From the NCBI GenBank assembly GCA_000431135.1, contig HF987895.1:38132-65349 (forward strand): a stretch of 27,218 bases of DNA, given 5' to 3'. Under the pieces are notes generated by a model, which saw only the letters and a program-made list of their open reading frames with translations, was not told the origin of the DNA and searched no databases. Made by a program: the position numbers and the translations under genes. The DNA is from Clostridium sp. CAG:590 (lineage in GTDB: Bacteria > Bacillota > Clostridia > Lachnospirales > Lachnospiraceae). Positions 14,969 to 22,657 of the stretch are shown here, piece after piece; the stretch's first letter is position 1; each line of letters opens with the position of its first letter.

Positions 14969-16176
14969 GAATATTACGCTTTGTATTTGGGTATGTATCG
15001 GTAGAGATTTCCGGATTTGCCCCTGAACGCTTTATGAATCTGATCATCCAATATCAGATTGTTGTGTGGGATGTATCTACCACAGAAAGTGGGTATCGAT
15101 TTTACACCGGTCGGAAGAATCTGATAAAAATGAAACCTTATCTTCATAAAACCAATATGAAGATAAAAATTCTCAATCGATACGGTATTCCTTTTCTGAT
15201 CCGGAAATATAAAAAAAGATCCATGTTTCTGATAGGATTCGCAATTGCGGCGTTGTTATTATATGTTCTGTCTTTATTTATCTGGGAAGTCAGGGTAACA
15301 GGGGAAGATCAGCTGGTAGCTGCGAGCATCCGGAAACGTATAGAAGATTCGTATATCCCTATCGGAACCAGGAAAGAAACAATCAATTGTACAAAACTAG
15401 AACAGCAATTACGTGCAGATTTTAGTGAGATTGCGTGGATCAGCTGCGAATTAAAAGGAACCGTCCTAACCATTTATTTAGAAGAAGGAATCGCACCCGC
15501 TAAAAAAGAACAAGATAATAAAGAAGGAGATATTATAGCAGCAAAAGATGCGGTTATTACAAAAATGATCACGCGCCAGGGGACCCCTGTCGTGAAGGTA
15601 AAGGACACCGTCAAAAAAGGAGATGTCCTGATCTCTGGAACGGTATATATATATGATGATAATAACGAAATACTTGAAACTAATTATATTCAGGCGGATG
15701 GAGATATCTACGGAACAACAAATGTGACATACGAAGATTGTGTCAATCTGCAATATTATAAAAAAAATTACTCAAAGGATTCAAAATCATATTATTCCTT
15801 TTATGTAGGGAATTACTGCTTCACGCCAATTGCCCCGAAGTCAGGAGAAAAGAATATTGATTGTTATACTCAGATTCATAAAATGCGTATATTACATGAT
15901 TATTATCTGCCGATTGGATATAAGAAAATGAAAGTTACACCATATTCTCTGCAATCCATGACAAGAACAGAGGCTGATGCAAAGAAGATTCTGAAGAAAC
16001 ATTTCAAAGATAAAATACAAAAATTTAAAGAAAAAAAGGTAGAAATCATTCAAAATAATGTTACAATAGAGAAAGTGAATGAAAAAATGATTGCAAAGGG
16101 AACACTGACTGTGAATGAACCAATTGCATCCTTTTGTGAAACAACACAGAATCATTTAGAAAAGATACAGGAATAA
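14959..16176 (+). CDS. yqfD: sporulation protein YqfD
   Basis: A 405-residue membrane-anchored protein of the YqfD family. The N-terminal part (LRILRFVFGYVSVEISGFAPERFMNL) and a conserved ILNRYGIPFLIRKYKKR segment precede a transmembrane helix at about residues 88-109. The rest is predicted to lie outside the mother-cell cytoplasm and contains TGEDQL, LEEGIAPAKK and a stretch like a biotinyl/lipoyl hybrid motif (VKVKDTVKKGDVLISG at about 214-229). Required for efficient sporulation in Bacillus relatives; mechanism unknown. Start ATG overlaps the end of yqfC, with GGAG close upstream. It is followed after 11 bases by phoH. Size and layout match family members. Confidence 0.9.
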   Translation: MLLRILRFVFGYVSVEISGFAPERFMNLIIQYQIVVWDVSTTESGYRFYTGRKNLIKMKPYLHKTNMKIKILNRYGIPFLIRKYKKRSMFLIGFAIAALLLYVLSLFIWEVRVTGEDQLVAASIRKRIEDSYIPIGTRKETINCTKLEQQLRADFSEIAWISCELKGTVLTIYLEEGIAPAKKEQDNKEGDIIAAKDAVITKMITRQGTPVVKVKDTVKKGDVLISGTVYIYDDNNEILETNYIQADGDIYGTTNVTYEDCVNLQYYKKNYSKDSKSYYSFYVGNYCFTPIAPKSGEKNIDCYTQIHKMRILHDYYLPIGYKKMKVTPYSLQSMTRTEADAKKILKKHFKDKIQKFKEKKVEIIQNNVTIEKVNEKMIAKGTLTVNEPIASFCETTQNHLEKIQE

Positions 16177-16187
16177 AGGAGATTTGT

Positions 16188-17168
16188 ATGAGCACTTGTG
16201 AAAAAAGCACCACCATCCCTTCAGATTGCATTGCAAATGTATTTGGCCAATTCGATTCGAATATTAAGAAGATTGAACGGCATTTAGCGGTTACAATGGT
16301 ATTAAGAGATACCGAGTTAAAAGTGATGGGGGAAGAAGCAAATGTTGACAAGACAATCGAAGTGATTCATTCATTAGTTGCACTCGCCAGACGCGGGAAT
16401 ACTATTACAGAACAGAACGTGAATTATGCATTATCCTTATCTGCGGAACATCATTCAGATACTGTGGTGGAATTAGATAAAGATATCATATGCCATACGG
16501 TCAATGGCAAACCGGTGAAAGCAAAGACAATCGGACAGAAACAATACCTGAATGCGATTGATAAGAACATGATCGTATTTGGCGTTGGTCCGGCAGGAAC
16601 CGGTAAGACATATCTGGCAATGGCAAAGGCAATCACCGCATTTAAGAATGATGAAGTCAACCGGATCATTCTGACACGTCCTGCAATAGAAGCAGGAGAG
16701 AAACTTGGATTTTTGCCGGGAGATCTCCAAAGCAAGGTTGACCCATATCTGCGTCCGTTATATGATGCTCTTTATGAGATTATGGGCGCTGACAGTTTCC
16801 TGAAGAATATGGAAAAAGGATTGATAGAAGTTGCTCCGCTTGCATATATGCGTGGAAGAACATTAGATAATGCATTTATTGTATTAGATGAAGCACAGAA
16901 CACAACCCCCGCCCAGATGAAGATGTTTCTGACCCGTATCGGATTTGGATCAAAAGCAATCATAACCGGTGATCTGTCCCAGAAAGATATTCCCAAAGAT
17001 GCCGTAAGCGGCTTAGATGTAGCGTTACGGGTTCTTAAGAATGTAGACGAGATTGCCGTATGCCGGATGACAAGCCAGGATGTTGTCAGACATCCGTTGG
17101 TACAGAAGATCGTAAAAGCTTATGATGATTATGAATCAAGACACAATAAGAAAGGAAACCGTTCATAG
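16188..17168 (+). CDS. phoH: PhoH family ATPase (PhoL type)
   Basis: A 326-residue P-loop protein. The N-terminal ~90 residues form a KH-like nucleic-acid-binding region (FGQFDSNIKKIERHL, LKVMGEEANVDK), and the ATPase domain has Walker A GPAGTGKT at 134-141 and Walker B FIVLDEAQN at 230-238, with LTRPAIEAGEKLGFLPGD and ITGDLSQKDIP in between and after. The protein is probably an RNA-linked ATPase or helicase that works with YbeY; the adjacent ybeY (after a 125-base gap) is the usual partner. AAGGAG at 16176-16181 sets the ATG. Length is normal. Distinct from the PIN-PhoH type because no PIN domain is present. Confidence 0.92.
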   Translation: MSTCEKSTTIPSDCIANVFGQFDSNIKKIERHLAVTMVLRDTELKVMGEEANVDKTIEVIHSLVALARRGNTITEQNVNYALSLSAEHHSDTVVELDKDIICHTVNGKPVKAKTIGQKQYLNAIDKNMIVFGVGPAGTGKTYLAMAKAITAFKNDEVNRIILTRPAIEAGEKLGFLPGDLQSKVDPYLRPLYDALYEIMGADSFLKNMEKGLIEVAPLAYMRGRTLDNAFIVLDEAQNTTPAQMKMFLTRIGFGSKAIITGDLSQKDIPKDAVSGLDVALRVLKNVDEIAVCRMTSQDVVRHPLVQKIVKAYDDYESRHNKKGNRS

Positions 17169-17172
17169 ATTC

Positions 17173-17201
17173 TTGATTTATCACTATATATCGTATATAA
17201 T
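17173..17201 (+). promoter_or_regulatory. promoter between phoH and ybeY
   Basis: TTGATT at 17173-17178, a 17-base spacer and consensus TATAAT at 17196-17201. Initiation near 17208 leaves an untranslated leader of about 86 bases before ybeY. It would allow ybeY and following genes to be made in vegetative cells, independent of the sporulation genes upstream. Confidence 0.65.
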
Positions 17202-17293
17202 AGATATGTTCCAAGGATATATGACTAGATGTAGACATTTTCTGGGACAATGATACGATTATAATGACTGTGAACGAAAGACAGGATCAGACA

Positions 17294-17803
17294 ATGACGA
17301 TTTTATTAGAGAATGAATGTGATATAGATCTTGGCATTGATTATGAGACAATTGCCACACGCGTAATTGAAGCCGCACTTGATTATGTCCAATGTCCGTA
17401 CGAATGTGAAGTGAATATTGTATTGACGGATAATGATGGTATACAGACGGTGAATGCACAGACACGTCAGATCAACGCACCAACAGATGTATTATCATTT
17501 CCTATGATTGATTTTGAGACAGAGGCTGATTTTTCCATTGTAGAGCATGATGAAGCATCCTATTTTGATGCTGCAACCGGTGAGCTGTTGTTAGGAGATA
17601 TTATGATATCACTTGACAAAGTAAAGGAACAGGCAAAGGCTTACAATCACAGTGTTATAAGAGAATATGCTTTTTTGCTCGCACATAGTATGCTCCATCT
17701 ATCCGGATACGATCACATGGTCGATGAAGAACGGATTCGTATGGAACAGATGCAGGATGAGATCTTACAAAGCATCGGATACACCAGAGATTATACAGAA
17801 TAA
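17294..17803 (+). CDS. ybeY: rRNA maturation endoribonuclease YbeY
   Basis: A 169-residue metal-dependent endoribonuclease needed for 16S rRNA 3' end maturation and ribosome quality control. The metal site HSMLHLSGYDH (residues 131-141; H131, H135, H141) is intact, and the upstream PTDVLSFPM and GELLLGDIMIS blocks are typical. ATG 17294 is chosen: AGGA at 17283-17286 lies 7 bases before it and the resulting length is normal; the ATG at 17264 adds ten residues and has no ribosome binding site. The stop overlaps the ribosome binding site of the lipoprotein gene, so the two are likely co-translated. Confidence 0.94.
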   Translation: MTILLENECDIDLGIDYETIATRVIEAALDYVQCPYECEVNIVLTDNDGIQTVNAQTRQINAPTDVLSFPMIDFETEADFSIVEHDEASYFDAATGELLLGDIMISLDKVKEQAKAYNHSVIREYAFLLAHSMLHLSGYDHMVDEERIRMEQMQDEILQSIGYTRDYTE

Positions 17804-17813
17804 GGAGAAGATT

Positions 17814-18878
17814 ATGAGAAAAAGAATACTTGCAGCTACTTTTTTAACAATCGCAGCACTTGGATTGTTTGGATGTGGCAAAAAAGAAGAGACAACAGAG
17901 GCAACAACAGAAGCAACAACAACACAGGAGGCAACAACAGAAGATACTTCCCATGCAGGAATGACTTACAACGAATTGACAGGTGAATGGTCTGCTGATT
18001 ATGTCAGCCGTCGCCCGGTTGCTGTTATGATCAATAACCTGAAAGAAGCGCTTCCGTCCTCAAGTACGAAGCAGGCTGACGTTATATATGAGTGTATGGT
18101 AGAAGGCGGTATTACCCGTTTGATGGCAATTTATTCGAATTATGAGAACTTGGAAAAGGTTGGTTCCATTCGGAGTGCCAGACATTACTATATTAATATA
18201 GCGAATGAATACAATGCAATCTATGTTCACTACGGACAGTCTAAGCCGGCCAAAGAGCGCTTGGATAAGCATGTAATTGATAATATCAATGGTTTGACAT
18301 ATGATACAGGATTCTATCGTGATGATTCCAGAGTTGCACCACATAATGCATATACATCAGGAGAGCGCATTGTAAAGGGAATTCAGGATTTTGGATATTC
18401 AACAGAATATAGTGATTCTCATGAGAAAGTATTATCATTTAATGAGAATGAAACGGAATTAGCAGATGGACAGGCTGCTTCCAAGATCCATGTTAATTTC
18501 AGTAATTATTCAAAACCATATTTTATCTATAACGAAGAGACCAAAGTATATGACCGTTATGAATATGATGCACCTCAGGTTGATAATTTAGCAGATGAGA
18601 ATGATAATGTATTGAATTTCAAGAATGTTATTATTCAGATCTCACAGTATGAATGTATTAACCCGGAGAATGATCTTCAGGAGCTTACACAGGTTGGGGA
18701 AGGAAAAGGATATTATTGTACAGACGGCAAGGAGATTCCAATCACATGGAAGAAGGAATCGAATGATGGAGTTACCAAGTATTATACAGAAGACGGACAG
18801 GAATTATTATTGAATCCCGGTAAGACCTGGATTTCGATTATCGGCAGTGGAGAGAATGCCGGAGTATCCTTTGAATAA
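17814..18878 (+). CDS. DUF3048 (YerB-like) lipoprotein
   Basis: A 354-residue predicted lipoprotein. The N-terminus has Arg/Lys, a hydrophobic segment and a lipobox LFGC with C21 as the lipidated residue, followed by a Thr/Glu/Ala-rich linker (about 25-46). The remainder is a DUF3048 domain pair: RRPVAVMINNLKEALPSS (66-83), QADVIYECMVEGGITRLMAIY, GSIRSARHYY, and the C-terminal half with FKNVIIQISQYE and LNPGKTWISII. Function is unknown; Bacillus YerB is of this family. The start follows AAGGAGAAG, which overlaps the ybeY stop. In Bacillus the same position between ybeY and cdd holds dgkA. Confidence 0.88.
   Translation: MRKRILAATFLTIAALGLFGCGKKEETTEATTEATTTQEATTEDTSHAGMTYNELTGEWSADYVSRRPVAVMINNLKEALPSSSTKQADVIYECMVEGGITRLMAIYSNYENLEKVGSIRSARHYYINIANEYNAIYVHYGQSKPAKERLDKHVIDNINGLTYDTGFYRDDSRVAPHNAYTSGERIVKGIQDFGYSTEYSDSHEKVLSFNENETELADGQAASKIHVNFSNYSKPYFIYNEETKVYDRYEYDAPQVDNLADENDNVLNFKNVIIQISQYECINPENDLQELTQVGEGKGYYCTDGKEIPITWKKESNDGVTKYYTEDGQELLLNPGKTWISIIGSGENAGVSFE
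17890..17948 (+). repeat. imperfect short tandem repeat coding a Thr/Glu/Ala linker
   Basis: Degenerate 12-base units of the type ACAACAGAGGCA recur about four times within the lipoprotein gene and encode repeated TTEA. Such linkers separate the lipid anchor from the folded domain and often vary in length between strains. Confidence 0.65.
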
Positions 18879-18902
18879 TCAATAGAACAGAGAACATTTA
18901 GA

Positions 18903-18940
18903 GGGACTGTTGAATGATTCAAACAGTCCCTTATCCTTTA
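18903..18940 (+). terminator. likely terminator after the lipoprotein gene
   Basis: GGGACTGTTGAA (18903-18914) pairs with TTCAAACAGTCCC (18918-18930) with one bulged base and a 3-base loop. The following TTATCCTTTAT is only moderately T-rich, so it may be leaky and let transcription reach cdd, which starts 20 bases further. Confidence 0.65.
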
Positions 18941-18960
18941 TACACGGGAAGGACATCCAT

Positions 18961-19338
18961 ATGACGAATGAAGAATTGATTCAAATCGCTAAGCAGGCAT
19001 CACAGAATGCATATGCTCCTTATTCTAAGTTTCAGGTAGGGGCTGCCTTAGTGACGAAACAAGGCAGGATATATACAGGCTGTAATATAGAAAATGCATC
19101 CTACGGAGCTACCAATTGTGCGGAAAGAACTGCAATTTTCAAAGCAGTATCCGAGGGTGAACGCGAATTTATCAGAATAGCGGTTACCGCTTCCGATGGA
19201 TCTACTGCATATCCGTGTGGAATCTGTCTTCAGGTAATGAATGAATTCATGCCGGATGTTGATATAATATTAGAACAAGACGGTGAGATAGTGACCTATT
19301 CATTATCGGAACTATTACCAAGGGGATTTGTATTGTAA
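18961..19338 (+). CDS. cdd: cytidine deaminase
   Basis: A 125-residue small tetrameric-type zinc enzyme deaminating cytidine and deoxycytidine for pyrimidine salvage. Substrate loop YSKFQVGAAL, GCNIENASYGAT, the zinc/catalytic motif NCAERTAIF and the second zinc motif PCGICLQVMNEF are present. In most relatives the latter reads PCGxCRQ; here Leu replaces Arg. The ATG at 18961 follows GGGAAGGA; an upstream ATG at 18910 lies within the terminator hairpin and adds residues not found in the family. Genes and order around it correspond to the Bacillus ybeY-dgkA-cdd arrangement without dgkA. Confidence 0.92.
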   Translation: MTNEELIQIAKQASQNAYAPYSKFQVGAALVTKQGRIYTGCNIENASYGATNCAERTAIFKAVSEGEREFIRIAVTASDGSTAYPCGICLQVMNEFMPDVDIILEQDGEIVTYSLSELLPRGFVL

Positions 19339-19356
19339 TTAACATGAGAGGGAATT

Positions 19357-21990
19357 ATGTACGATATTTTATTATACATTCAATTATTAGGGGTTGTGAT
19401 CGGATTTGCTAATCTTTTAGTAGTTGGGTTACAGAAAAGTTCAGAGAACCAGAAGATCTTAATGCTGGCATCATCTTGTGCATTTATCAGTATTCTTGCA
19501 TACCTGTTCGAGATTCAGGCAACGAATGTATCGGAGATGTTGTTAGCAGTCCGCTTTGGATATTTGGGAAAAAGTTATGTCATTTTATTTCTCCTTTTAT
19601 TTGAATGCCGGTATTGTAATGTTAAGATTTCCAAAAAATTAATAAATGGTCTCTTTGTATTCAATACATTTATGCTATTATTGGTATTAACCTGTACACA
19701 GCATACATTCTACTATAAAAATGTATCCTTATCCAATAAAGGATTCTTTCCTCATTTACAGTTTGAAAGAGGTCCGGGTTATTATTTGTTTATGGCATCC
19801 ACTCTTATTATGATCGGATATTCAGCCTTTTTGGCGTTGACACAATGTATTAAGCGCAAAGGCTATGAACGCAAGAGAGTTTTTCTTCTGTTATTAGCAG
19901 GGGTATTTCCTGCCATTATGTTGTCGTTGTATTTATCCGGAATACTGAACGAGTTTGATCCTACACCGATCGGTATTATTATTTCATGTTGTCTTGTTAC
20001 AATAAATGTACTGAATTACGGTTTATTGGATACTATGCAGGTAGCCCGGGAAAATGTCATCCAAAACATCAAAGAAGGATTGCTGATCGTTGATCCAAGT
20101 TATCAGCTGGTATATGCTAATACGGTTGCGCATGAGATATTCCCAGAGCTGATGGATGACCGTTCTACAGAAGCACTTGTATCGAAGATATTTAACACGG
20201 AAAGTGAATCGGTATATAACTACAATAATAAGAATTATGAAGTGCGAATTTCTCCACTTTTGGAAGAATCTTCCGTAAAAGGATATATTGCATGGATCTT
20301 TGATATGACATTCATTAACCGTTATACCGATGAGATGATTCTGTTAAAGCAGGATGCAGACCGTGCAAATCAAGCCAAATCTGTTTTTCTGGCAAACATG
20401 AGTCATGAGATACGGACACCAATGAATGCGATTATGGGATTTTCTTCCCTCGCCTTGCAAAATGACAATCTGCCGGAGATCAAAGAACAAATAGGATATA
20501 TTTATCGTTCTGCACAATCTTTGCTTAATATTGTAAATGAGATATTAGATATTTCCAAAATTGAATCCGGCAAAGTAGAGTTATCCATACATGAGTATTC
20601 CACAACATCCCTGTTTACGGATATGATCTCTATGGCAAAAACACAGATTCATTCCAAAGATGTTGCGTTTGTTTATGATATTCCGGAAGATTTTCCGTCA
20701 AAGCTATCCGGTGATGTAACTAAGATCCGGGAAGTTTTGATCAATCTTTTGAATAATGCGATCAAATACACAAAACAAGGACAAATCTGTTTTCAGGTTA
20801 AGCTTATAGAACAACATGGCGATTGTGTTAAGGTACGTTTTAAGATATCCGATACCGGAGTGGGAATCCGAAGAGAAGATCAGCAGCGGATATTTGGTAT
20901 GTTTGTAAGAAGCAATGCCCGTGAGAATCTCGGAGTAGAAGGTTCCGGTCTTGGACTGTCAATTGTAAAAGGCTACGTTGATCTTATGGGAGGCAGTTTG
21001 GTATGCAATAGCGATTACGGAAAGGGTACCACTTTTGAGGTTATCATTGAGCAACGTATGTTGCATGCCGATCCTATCGGTCACATAGAATGTGCACTTG
21101 CTAAGGATGAACACAATGTTTATTTAACTTGTCCGCAATATCAGGTATTGGTTGTAGATGATAATGACATCAATTTATTGGTTACAAGACAGCTTTTAGA
21201 AAAATATCACATGATGGTTGACACTGCCTCAAATGGTGCCAATGCCTTGCAATCTGTTAAGAACAAGCATTATGATATCATTTTTTTAGATCATATGATG
21301 CCGGATATGAATGGAGTAGAAGTATTGCATCGTATGAAGAGAATGCCCGGTGTACTGGTTCGTACCGTGATGGTTGCCTTAACTGCCAATGCCATAGATG
21401 GTGCAATGGAATATTTGATCGATAACGGATTTGATTATTATTTGAGCAAACCATTGATCAAAGATGCATTAGAAGAAGTATTGCAGCAGATCATGCAATC
21501 CGGACGAATATCCTGCGGCACGCAGGCCGTTGATACGGAGACATCTGACAGAGAACAAGCCGGGATAATACCGACAGATGACCTTCAAAGAGAACTTGCA
21601 CAATACCGGATTGATTTCAATACCGGTCTTGGATACTGTAACGGGGATACAACTATATATTATGAGATCCTCAATTTGGCACTTGAGACATATCCGGAAA
21701 AAAGACAGAAATTACAGGAACATTACGTTAATAAGCGATTCTCTGATTATATGATTGAAGTTCACGGTCTCAAAAGTTCAATGATGATTCTCGGTGCAAC
21801 GGATCTGGCTGCCATGGCTGAGAAACAGGAGCATTCATTAAATGATGGCGATACCGGTTATCTGAATGAAACTTATGCTTGTTTACAGGAGAAATATAAC
21901 AATATGGTACAGGGCATTTATCATGTTCTTGATTCACATGGAATATTAAGACCGGATCTTAAAAATGACCAAATGCTCGAAACTGAATAA
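19357..21990 (+). CDS. hybrid sensor histidine kinase with seven-helix sensor, receiver and Hpt
   Basis: An 877-residue membrane kinase. Residues about 5-225 contain seven hydrophobic helices of the histidine-kinase 7TM type, ending in the typical YGLLDTMQVARENVI. A PAS-like region follows (235-320, GLLIVDPSYQLVYANT). HisKA has the phospho-acceptor H350 in SHEIRTPMNAIMGFSS; the ATPase has N466/N467, DTGVGI (499-504) and GSGLGLSIV (529-537). The receiver has D601/D602, phospho-acceptor D645 in FLDHMMPD and K698. A C-terminal Hpt carries H803 in VHGLKSS. All relay residues are present, so a four-step His-Asp-His phosphorelay to a separate regulator is likely; no such regulator lies nearby. The ligand is unknown. 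Confidence 0.92.
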   Translation: MYDILLYIQLLGVVIGFANLLVVGLQKSSENQKILMLASSCAFISILAYLFEIQATNVSEMLLAVRFGYLGKSYVILFLLLFECRYCNVKISKKLINGLFVFNTFMLLLVLTCTQHTFYYKNVSLSNKGFFPHLQFERGPGYYLFMASTLIMIGYSAFLALTQCIKRKGYERKRVFLLLLAGVFPAIMLSLYLSGILNEFDPTPIGIIISCCLVTINVLNYGLLDTMQVARENVIQNIKEGLLIVDPSYQLVYANTVAHEIFPELMDDRSTEALVSKIFNTESESVYNYNNKNYEVRISPLLEESSVKGYIAWIFDMTFINRYTDEMILLKQDADRANQAKSVFLANMSHEIRTPMNAIMGFSSLALQNDNLPEIKEQIGYIYRSAQSLLNIVNEILDISKIESGKVELSIHEYSTTSLFTDMISMAKTQIHSKDVAFVYDIPEDFPSKLSGDVTKIREVLINLLNNAIKYTKQGQICFQVKLIEQHGDCVKVRFKISDTGVGIRREDQQRIFGMFVRSNARENLGVEGSGLGLSIVKGYVDLMGGSLVCNSDYGKGTTFEVIIEQRMLHADPIGHIECALAKDEHNVYLTCPQYQVLVVDDNDINLLVTRQLLEKYHMMVDTASNGANALQSVKNKHYDIIFLDHMMPDMNGVEVLHRMKRMPGVLVRTVMVALTANAIDGAMEYLIDNGFDYYLSKPLIKDALEEVLQQIMQSGRISCGTQAVDTETSDREQAGIIPTDDLQRELAQYRIDFNTGLGYCNGDTTIYYEILNLALETYPEKRQKLQEHYVNKRFSDYMIEVHGLKSSMMILGATDLAAMAEKQEHSLNDGDTGYLNETYACLQEKYNNMVQGIYHVLDSHGILRPDLKNDQMLETE

Positions 21991-22042
21991 GATTGCATTT
22001 AACGGGTCATACTTTTCCTATACATTTCAGTTGGAGGAAAAT

Positions 22043-22639
22043 ATGAAAAGAAACATTATATTTGCAATATTTGCAATTGCAATAGGCCTGTTATCTGTAT
22101 CCTTTACCGTCGCATATCAATATTTTTATCCGGATCGATATATTCGCACAGCAGATGGAAGTTATCAGAATATTGCAACAGCCAAAGCAAAGACGCCATT
22201 TCCTATTACAAAAGATACTACTTTTGTAATGGAGTATTATGACCGGGACACAGATCGTCTCTTAACGGAAGAAATAGATGGTATTCCGGCATTACTCGGA
22301 TGTGACAAAGAGGGTGTACAACGCTATTTAGCAGATTACATGAAACATATTCCCAAAGAGGAACAGGAAAAGGGGTTAATATCCTATACCTTAACTTCTT
22401 ATCAGGGCAATACCCTGTATTTTCGGAAGACATATGATCAGCCGGTTTATAACGGATATTATGCCAAATCTTTCAATGGATATGTTGTAATACTGAATGG
22501 TGACGAGAAAACGGTATATGAATATACGCAGATACCAATCCACCTGCTTCCGGAAGACATCCGATCTTCTGTGATGTCAGGTTATTATTTAGAGAATGAA
22601 ACCGATTTATACAATTTTTTAGAAAATTATTCAAGCTAA
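22043..22639 (+). CDS. membrane-anchored protein with BofC-like C-terminal domain
   Basis: A 198-residue protein with an N-terminal hydrophobic helix (about 4-27, FAIFAIAIGLLSVSFTVAYQ) and a presumably exported remainder. The C-terminal half (GYVVILNGDEKTVYEYTQI, LLPEDIRSSV and the closing LYNFLENYSS) resembles the C-terminal domain of BofC as it appears in many Lachnospiraceae proteins; the full-length BofC layout is not convincing. In Bacillus BofC is a forespore protein that restrains the intermembrane checkpoint for pro-sigma-K processing. Whether this protein does so is unknown. GGAGGAAA at 22033-22040 sets the ATG. It precedes two flavoprotein genes with 18 bases between. Confidence 0.5.
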   Translation: MKRNIIFAIFAIAIGLLSVSFTVAYQYFYPDRYIRTADGSYQNIATAKAKTPFPITKDTTFVMEYYDRDTDRLLTEEIDGIPALLGCDKEGVQRYLADYMKHIPKEEQEKGLISYTLTSYQGNTLYFRKTYDQPVYNGYYAKSFNGYVVILNGDEKTVYEYTQIPIHLLPEDIRSSVMSGYYLENETDLYNFLENYSS

Positions 22640-22657
22640 AGGAGTTTGAAGCTTAGT

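Noticed and set aside
17232..17265. Second promoter with TATAAT directly before ybeY
   Set aside because: The nearest -35-like TAGACA is 22 bases away and the -10 overlaps the rejected upstream ATG region.
17667..17813. Upstream extension of the lipoprotein reading frame into ybeY
   Set aside because: Those residues would block the signal peptide; the ATG at 17814 gives a clean lipobox.
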